From the NCBI GenBank assembly GCA_964407525.1, contig CAYOWC010000052.1, positions 1 through 21,296 on the forward strand: a DNA stretch of 21,296 bases. Direction: 5' to 3'. Both the position numbers and the translations under genes were made by a program. How positions within the stretch are numbered: position 1 is the first letter of the stretch; each line of letters starts with the position of its first letter. The DNA comes from DUZB01 sp964407525 (GTDB lineage: Bacteria > Desulfobacterota > DSM-4660 > Desulfatiglandales > Desulfatiglandaceae). A model generated the notes under the pieces. It was not told where the DNA came from. It did no database searches and saw nothing but the letters and a program-made list of their open reading frames with translations. Positions 17,701-21,296 of this stretch are shown here, piece after piece.

Positions 17701-20700
17701 GTGCACGAGGTCGGGCGCTGCCTGTGCCGTTGTCCACTGAAGCAGGTGTTTACCGCTCACCCAACGGCGGAACCAGACGCGAAAGATTGCATCCAACGCC
17801 GATCCTGCCTGGTGGATGAAGAACGCCGTTTCCACGAGGCTGCGGCGGAAACCGTGCTCGCGTTCGCGCCATGAACTCGTGTCTGTTCCGGGACTTCTCG
17901 TCACCAGCGTGACGAGCTGCGCAATCGGCGGAAAGAGGAGAAGAAATCCCGCGGCTACGCTTGCCGCCGCGCCCAGAAAGGGTGAGCATAGCCAGGCAAA
18001 GACAAGGAATGCTACCAGAGCAGCGGGGACCAGGCTGCGTCTGAGGTTGTCGAAGATCTTCCACCGGCTCAACAGGCTCAGTGGATTATGGACGCGCCGC
18101 TGATTCGGCCCCGGCACCCGGGGGAGGCACCAGTCAGCGATCTGCCAGTCTCCCCGAATCCACCGGTGTTGCCGATGGGCGTAGGAGAGGTAATCAGGGG
18201 GAAATTCATCGTAGAGCTCGATATCACTCGCGAAGGCGACGCGCAGGTGGGCGCCCTCGATGAGATCATGACTGAGGATTCGCTGTTCAGGAAACCGGCC
18301 GTTGAGAACGCGGTGAAAAGCCCGTGGATCGTAGATGCCCTTCCCTATGTAGGAACACTCGCCCGACAGGTCCTGATACACATCCGACACGGCCTTCGTG
18401 TAGGGATCTATACCCACGGGATCGGTAAAGAGCCTGCTGAAGGGCGTTGCCGTCGCGCTGGGGAGGTTCGTGGTCACCCGGGGCTGAATGATGTTGTAGG
18501 CGCCTTCGCCGGTCAGGTTCAGGGGATGGGCCATCGTTTCGATCAGACGCCGAGCGCTGTCGCGGGGCAGTTGCGTGTCGCTGTCGAGGGTCATGACGAA
18601 GCGGACATCCGCCAAGCGGTCGCGATCACCCACGTAAACGATATTCTCGCCACCCGGCGCGGCATCTCCATTGAGAAGCCTGTTCAATACCTCAAGCTTG
18701 CCGCGCTTGCGCTCCCACCCGATATAGCTCTCTTCCGAGTCGGTCCACACACGCTTTCGATGAAAGAGGTAGAAACGGCCCGCCCCGTGGCGGTTGTTTA
18801 ATTCCTCGATACCCGTGACGACCGCCTGGAGGAGCTCTTCATCGCCCTCTCCATGGACCTCCCGCGAATCCATGAAATCACTGAAGAGGCTAAAGAGAAG
18901 ATTGGCGTCCGGGTTGGCCAGGTAGCGTATCTCCAGCTTTTCGACCTGGTCACGCACGCGCTGCTCGCTGACGAGCATCATGGGCACAACGACGAGGGTA
19001 CGGTACTGATCGGGAACGCCTTCCTTCTCGAAGGACATCTTGGGGAGTACCCGCGGGGGCAGGAATCGCGTCGCCACATAATTAACCACGAGAACGGCGA
19101 TCTGACTGGCGGGAAGGAGCGATAGAAGAGCATAGGGAAGGAGGATCGTCAACTTATGGTCCTCCTGCACACCCAGGAGCATTAGGAATAGCACGGTTCC
19201 AGCGGTTAGTATCCCCACTGCGCTCAGGTACAGGGCGGTGTGGTGAGCATAGACCCAGTTCAGCAAGCGCTGCCGTGAGATCTCCCGGCACTTGAGTCGT
19301 TCAACGAGTGCCGGGCGTCCGGTCCCGATCAGATAATGTCCCATATGAGGGCGCCGTTCATCGCCCTGCGTGTCCCGCGCCCCTGCGATGGCTAACTCGA
19401 CCGCTGCCCGCGCTACCACGCCCTCCTCCGCACCCGAGGCGCGGGCAAGTTCTTCGACGGCCTTGCGGTAGCGGTCTCGCGTTTCGAAATCCATGCGATG
19501 GTAGATGCCCTCGGGGTCTTCGCACAGGGTGTGATCCACAAGGCTCTGCTCTTGGAAGATCTCGCGCCAATCGAGCAGCTTGAGCTGCCTGAGGCTCGTT
19601 ACGACGTTTCCGATGGAGGCATTGGCCGCGGCCTGAGCCGCCTGCTCGCCCAGGACCACTTCACCGAGCGTGGTGCCGAGCTTCCGCTCCAGCCAGCTCC
19701 GCACCGGTACGAGGGCCGTATCCTCATCGTAGAGTTGGCTTGTCAGCTGAAAGGTGAAGTGAGCGCTGGGTTCCAGTTGCTCCTGGGCCAGATCGGCCAG
19801 AAAGGGGAAAAGTCGGTTATGGTCGCGCCGAGCCACGGTCAGAAGCCGATCGGCCCAGAACTCGGCCTGATCCCGCTCGCGCATCCGCCGATCCAGTTGT
19901 TCCGCCAGGTGGCGGAGCCGGTCGATCAAGGCGATCCGGAGCATGAGGGGTAGCGCCCAGAGCTCGCTGATTTTCAAGGGCGCCACGGACTGGTACGCCT
20001 CGAGGAAGTCCCCGATGATGTGCCGGTCGAGGTGACCGTCGCTATGGGCTATCAGCTCCACGGCAAGTCGGTAGATGCGTGGCTCCCCGGGGTGCGGTCC
20101 CGTCGCGACCAGAACCGGGAGTTCGTGGTAGAATTTCCGCGGCAGATTCAGCCGAACGTCTTCGATTTGGGCAATGACCATGTGGGTGTTGTCGAGGATC
20201 CACTCCGCCGACGAAGCCATGCGCTGCTCCAGGTGGACCGCCTCGGTCAGCTCCCGGTGGATCTCATCGATCACGCGCTCACAGCGGTCCAGCTGACGCA
20301 GGATAGGTTCACCGCGACTGACGTAAGCCTCCACCTGATGTCCAGCCGTCAGGCGGCGGGCATGCTCGGCCAGCTGTTGGACCGTGAGCGGTTCACCTTC
20401 CTCAGGCGCCGCACCGCCGTCCACGGCCCGCTTCGGTTGGAACGCGAATATTGATGTGTGGGTCTCTCCCGACGTTCGTAGGAGAGACACCGCCCGTCTC
20501 ATCGTGGGTGAGTCGGCCTGAACGATAAGCATTGTCTCTTCTCCCACAAGCCTTTGGGCGTATTTCTCAACGAGCCCTGACTCCACCCTGGGATTGAGGG
20601 AAAAGACCACCAGCCACCCGCCGCAGGCGCCCGTAGCAGAAGTGAGCAGGAGAGTTATGTGTTCCACGACTCCGGTTAAGAATCCGCTCAGCCCAAGAAT

Positions 20701-20928
20701 AAGGTATCCCACGGCAATGCCGAGGACCAAGCCGCACGCTAAACCCCACAGTGCAACGTAGCGGGGCGTAACGTCGTCCTTACGGACTGTGCCATCCGCT
20801 GATCGGTGAACCAAAACAGCGCGCCGAATACGGTTGCGGCGCAAGCGCTGTGCGGTTTCTATGGCATCCCTTTCGTTCGCGTGAAAACTCAGGAGGATGC
20901 CCAAATGACGGTTTCTGTTCGATATCAT
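11746..20928 (-). CDS. ndvB: Cyclic beta-1,2-glucan synthase, NdvB/ChvB type (GT84 plus GH94), N-terminally extended
   Basis: A 3060-residue inner-membrane enzyme that makes cyclic beta-1,2-glucans from UDP-glucose for the periplasm. In order: two βαβ-like stretches around a membrane hairpin (1-175, membrane about 58-120); a helical region; membrane helices about 555-625; the GT84 domain with DSDTQLP at 782-788, SHDLIEG near 885 and QHRW at 920-923; further membrane helices about 950-1000 and 1090-1140; a glycoamylase-like domain (about 1490-1710, YNVSNQRMDGSYYDLLASEA); two GH94-type beta-sandwich regions starting near 1770 and 2290; and the GH94 phosphorylase domain with GDWND at 2729-2733, which trims chain length. 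Known NdvB/Cgs proteins are about 2830-2870 residues. The start is firm: an in-frame TGA lies four codons upstream. The gene is uninterrupted and looks functional, and it is visibly more GC-rich than the plus-strand genes. Confidence 0.95.
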   Translation of the reverse strand: MISNRNRHLGILLSFHANERDAIETAQRLRRNRIRRAVLVHRSADGTVRKDDVTPRYVALWGLACGLVLGIAVGYLILGLSGFLTGVVEHITLLLTSATGACGGWLVVFSLNPRVESGLVEKYAQRLVGEETMLIVQADSPTMRRAVSLLRTSGETHTSIFAFQPKRAVDGGAAPEEGEPLTVQQLAEHARRLTAGHQVEAYVSRGEPILRQLDRCERVIDEIHRELTEAVHLEQRMASSAEWILDNTHMVIAQIEDVRLNLPRKFYHELPVLVATGPHPGEPRIYRLAVELIAHSDGHLDRHIIGDFLEAYQSVAPLKISELWALPLMLRIALIDRLRHLAEQLDRRMRERDQAEFWADRLLTVARRDHNRLFPFLADLAQEQLEPSAHFTFQLTSQLYDEDTALVPVRSWLERKLGTTLGEVVLGEQAAQAAANASIGNVVTSLRQLKLLDWREIFQEQSLVDHTLCEDPEGIYHRMDFETRDRYRKAVEELARASGAEEGVVARAAVELAIAGARDTQGDERRPHMGHYLIGTGRPALVERLKCREISRQRLLNWVYAHHTALYLSAVGILTAGTVLFLMLLGVQEDHKLTILLPYALLSLLPASQIAVLVVNYVATRFLPPRVLPKMSFEKEGVPDQYRTLVVVPMMLVSEQRVRDQVEKLEIRYLANPDANLLFSLFSDFMDSREVHGEGDEELLQAVVTGIEELNNRHGAGRFYLFHRKRVWTDSEESYIGWERKRGKLEVLNRLLNGDAAPGGENIVYVGDRDRLADVRFVMTLDSDTQLPRDSARRLIETMAHPLNLTGEGAYNIIQPRVTTNLPSATATPFSRLFTDPVGIDPYTKAVSDVYQDLSGECSYIGKGIYDPRAFHRVLNGRFPEQRILSHDLIEGAHLRVAFASDIELYDEFPPDYLSYAHRQHRWIRGDWQIADWCLPRVPGPNQRRVHNPLSLLSRWKIFDNLRRSLVPAALVAFLVFAWLCSPFLGAAASVAAGFLLLFPPIAQLVTLVTRSPGTDTSSWREREHGFRRSLVETAFFIHQAGSALDAIFRVWFRRWVSGKHLLQWTTAQAAPDLVHAQARSFFLQMLSISVLSVCLTVVLWFVRPGSLLVAAPFLILWVLSPLVSVILKARATSFSPGAVISAPREKRLRRTARQTWRYFADFVGPDTSWLPPDNFQVSHGRVLAMRTSPTNIGLWLLSALGAHDFGYLTVDEMIGRMLQSLKTVKALQRYNGHLLNWYDIRTLEPLEPRYVSTVDSGNLLGCLWTLNEGMREVVDKPLLGPQALHGIRDTFGVLRTALREADRLSEHSHVLTILQEHLTDPPEDLTEMIRCIRLSVAPASLLADALREGKPATGEVLYWAEQLELEVAAWVTIIDRYFSWVDLLADGVDGLLAELGPEATAARDRALARIPSLRALATGEAPGLRDLSRAVEKAGELPDMLGENARGLVEIMEKAQWFAGEMIERQEEVLGECRALADGMSMKFLYDADRRLFAVGYNVSNQRMDGSYYDLLASEARLASYLAIARGDVPTKHWLAMSRPYGSARRRRVLLSWSGSMFEYLMPLIFQQNFDNSLLHNACREAVRAQQEYGRRLGVPWGISESAYSDLDANKTYQYQAFGVPGLGLKRGLEDELVVAPYATMLALSMDPEGAVDNLEALERLGLYGEYGFFEAVDFSRQRQREGERGVIVHAYMVHHQAMGFLALDNFLHEGAMKRRFHADARVRATEPLLYERIPVSPPLYHEPLRERSPSRITHDEIAPSTSTFHTPHTPNPWAQLLSNGRYSLMVTGAGGGYSRWEGFELTRWRADGTLDAWGAFCYLRDRDTDRAWSNAYQPVRGSMENYSVSFSADRTDIRRSDDGIETETVIVVAPEDDVEIRRISLINRSDRVRNLEITSYVELALAPHTADRQHPAFNKLFIETEAIRERGALVASRRLREPEEPPVWVCHLLTEPAPNGEEIQFETDRRRFLGRGGTTENPAALHGDLSNSAGHVLDPIFSLRRTLTLKPGQRIEFSLILGAARTRDEVLALVEKYTDAHTVERQIDLAWSHAQLELRHLRVQADEVRRFRQLVDLLIYPSRQLRPSSEQLKQNRLGQSRLWPYGISGDNPICVVTIGEARDIRLIRQVLQAHTYWHLHGLKVDLVILNEESSSYDQPLNEQLNHLIKGHSVHTGVDISGGVYLLTMDQIPEEDVTLLLTAAHVTLVAARGSLAQQLAIPTDEFGLPALLETQYMEEEPSAPLPFMELSYFNGLGGFTPDGREYVIYLGPDTWCPAPWVNVIANAAFGTLVSESGSGFTWYGNSQQNRLTGWSNDAVSDPPSEAVYIRDEESGTFWSPTPLPIREVDAYRVRHGAGYTVFEHNSHAVEQELAVFVPTDETGGDPVCLKRLRLRNDGHRLKRLSVTFYAEWTLGDHRENTQLHIVTEYDAQSRAILAYNRFHPAYGDHVAFAALTPAPHTGTTDRIEFLGRNGSVADPSAMKRVWLSGRTGAGLDACAALQIKVDLAPGQETEVTFLLGEAPSLEEARAVIAKYRSFGAVEEALNRTQAWWDTLLGTVQVETPELSVNLLLNRWLLYQSLSCRIWGRSGFYQSGGAFGFRDQLQDVLALLHAAPRLAREHIIRAAGRQFREGDVQHWWHPPTGVGIRSRCSDDLLWLPFAVEHYVRFTGDMEILNTQIPFLDARPLEADEHEIFLSPTVTKERGSLYEHCRLAIKRGLTHGPHGLPLIGSGDWNDGMNRVGVNGQGESVWLAWFLISVLTPFGDLAERYGKSEDAEIYREQASELAAAVEKHAWDGSWYRRAYFDDQTPLGSATCEEARIDSLPQSWAVISGAADQARSEQAIAAAWEQLVREDERLVLLFTPPFDKAPVYPGYIKGYPPGVRENGGQYTHGALWLAMALARQGDGNRASTLLRLLNPIEHARAPEDVARYVVEPYVLAADVYRLDGHIGRGGWTWYTGSASWMYRVWIEEVIGLTVRGERLTVDPVLPSSWERVSVTYRREKAVYEITIENPEGVEQGVAWVEMDGRRLEDRVIPLEEGLIKHRVQVRLGTGEEPAAGETV

Positions 20929-20937
20929 GACGGTCGT

Positions 20938-21099
20938 TCACTCAGAAGTCAGTTTCACAGGTGTTTCTCCGGGAGTAGCTTCCCCTGGTCTGAGGACTGA
21001 GGGGAGGAGCCCCGGCCCCGTTATCCCGAGATTTTCAAGGTAGTCCAGCTTCTCCGTAAGACCCTTAAAATCCCCGATCCCGTGACCGTTGCTGTCCCT
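20938..21099 (-). pseudogene. Relic of a GH13 trehalose synthase/alpha-glucosidase-like gene
   Basis: Reading the minus strand from 21096 gives DSNGHGIGDFKGLTEKLDY followed by LENLGIT and, three codons later, LLP (down to 21001). In GH13 enzymes, especially trehalose synthase, DSNGDGIGDF-GLTEKLDYLQ-LGVTAIWLLP is one of the first conserved blocks. Nothing before it matches: two consecutive TGA codons (21100-21105) precede the block, and the usual lead-in (YEVHVRAF-like) is missing. After LLP the family sequence stops matching, but the frame stays open to TGA at 20938-20940, four codons before the ndvB ATG. No start codon or ribosome-binding site is seen. It is best read as the stump of a gene that once lay upstream of ndvB, perhaps with an internal deletion joining an N-terminal block to a C-terminal tail. 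No database search was possible. Confidence 0.78.
20979..21007. repeat. Imperfect inverted repeat in the ndvB leader
   Basis: TCCCC (20981-20985) pairs with GGGGA (21001-21005), extended outward by a wobble pair and C20979-G21007, with an inner GTC/GAC (20988-20990 / 20995-20997) stem. It sits between the rubredoxin stop and the ndvB start, within the relic's frame. It could help end rubredoxin transcription or fold in the ndvB leader, but there is no U-tract on either strand. Confidence 0.3.
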
Positions 21100-21116
21100 T
21101 CATCAGACCCAGCGGA

Positions 21117-21278
21117 TTATCCCCCCTTTTCAAATTCCGATTTCTCCGCTCCACACTCCGGGCAGACCCAATCATCGGGCAGGTCCTCAAACTTTGTGCC
21201 CGCGGCTATGCCGTTATCGGGGTCACCATTGGCGGGATCATACACGTAACCGCAAACCGTACAAACATATTTGTCCAT
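21117..21278 (-). CDS. Rubredoxin
   Basis: A complete 53-residue one-iron electron carrier, cytoplasmic. The four iron-binding cysteines are in the two standard knuckles: C6-T-V-C9-G-Y-V-Y and C39-P-E-C42-G. The middle GTKFEDLPDDWVCPECG is the typical rubredoxin sequence, and the length is normal (52-54). A strong AGGAGG (CCTCCT on the plus strand at 21287-21292) lies 8 bases before the ATG. Rubredoxins pass electrons to oxygen- and superoxide-detoxifying enzymes (rubrerythrin, rubredoxin:oxygen oxidoreductase, desulfoferrodoxin) in anaerobes; the partner is not in the window. Downstream on the same strand come the GH13 relic and ndvB, 188 bases away, so read-through into ndvB is possible but not shown. 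Confidence 0.97.
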   Translation of the reverse strand: MDKYVCTVCGYVYDPANGDPDNGIAAGTKFEDLPDDWVCPECGAEKSEFEKGG

Positions 21279-21296
21279 CACATTTTCCTCCTTTTC

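Noticed and set aside
18088..18801. 237-codon plus-strand frame inside ndvB
   Set aside because: Antisense to the conserved GT84 domain (DSDTQLP, QHRW), with no ribosome-binding site or domain of its own.
1..21296. CRISPR arrays, tRNA or rRNA genes, insertion sequences
   Set aside because: I saw no spaced direct repeats, no cloverleaf-like or rRNA-like sequence and no transposase reading frame.

Overview
The window looks like a chromosomal segment of a Gram-negative, probably anaerobic, deltaproteobacterium-like organism (Desulfobacterota type). The pointers are a rubredoxin, a lysine-type (PKTIDND) phosphofructokinase, a very long translocase-HEAT-cyclic-nucleotide protein, a TrkH with a long membrane extension, and strong AGGAGG ribosome-binding sites. 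This placement is inference from gene types; there is no rRNA or marker gene.

Layout. Bases 1-221 (minus) hold the start of a metallo-beta-lactamase/beta-CASP RNase-like gene cut by the window edge. A 301-base divergent spacer separates it from a plus-strand run: phosphofructokinase (523-1812), tandem universal stress protein (1951-2805), TrkH/KtrB-type K+ channel subunit (2846-4858), KtrA/TrkA-type RCK regulator (4873-5532), a small membrane protein ending in a HAMP-like segment (5535-6197), and a 1077-residue protein joining an ATP/ADP-translocase-like membrane domain, HEAT-like repeats and a cyclic-nucleotide-binding domain (6207-9440). From 2846 to 9440 the spacing (14, 2 and 9 bases) indicates one operon. 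Two more plus-strand genes follow: a LOG-family protein (9632-10525) and a GluR0-like ligand-gated K+ channel with a TVGYGD filter (10647-11732).

The right half is one giant minus-strand gene (11746-20928, 3060 residues), a cyclic beta-1,2-glucan synthase of the NdvB/ChvB type, convergent with the channel gene. Upstream of it on the same strand lies a short in-frame relic of a GH13 enzyme of the trehalose synthase/alpha-glucosidase kind, then a complete rubredoxin gene at the right edge.

How the genes may work together. Potassium uptake with its RCK gate, a ligand-gated K+ channel, a stress protein, a cyclic-glucan synthase and a trehalose-synthase-like relic all fit osmotic and ionic homeostasis. 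The most unusual parts are the KtrAB / HAMP-like stub / translocase-HEAT-CNB operon, the bacterial glutamate-receptor-like channel close by, the N-terminally extended NdvB, and the GH13 relic hidden between rubredoxin and ndvB. The shared osmotic theme is inference.
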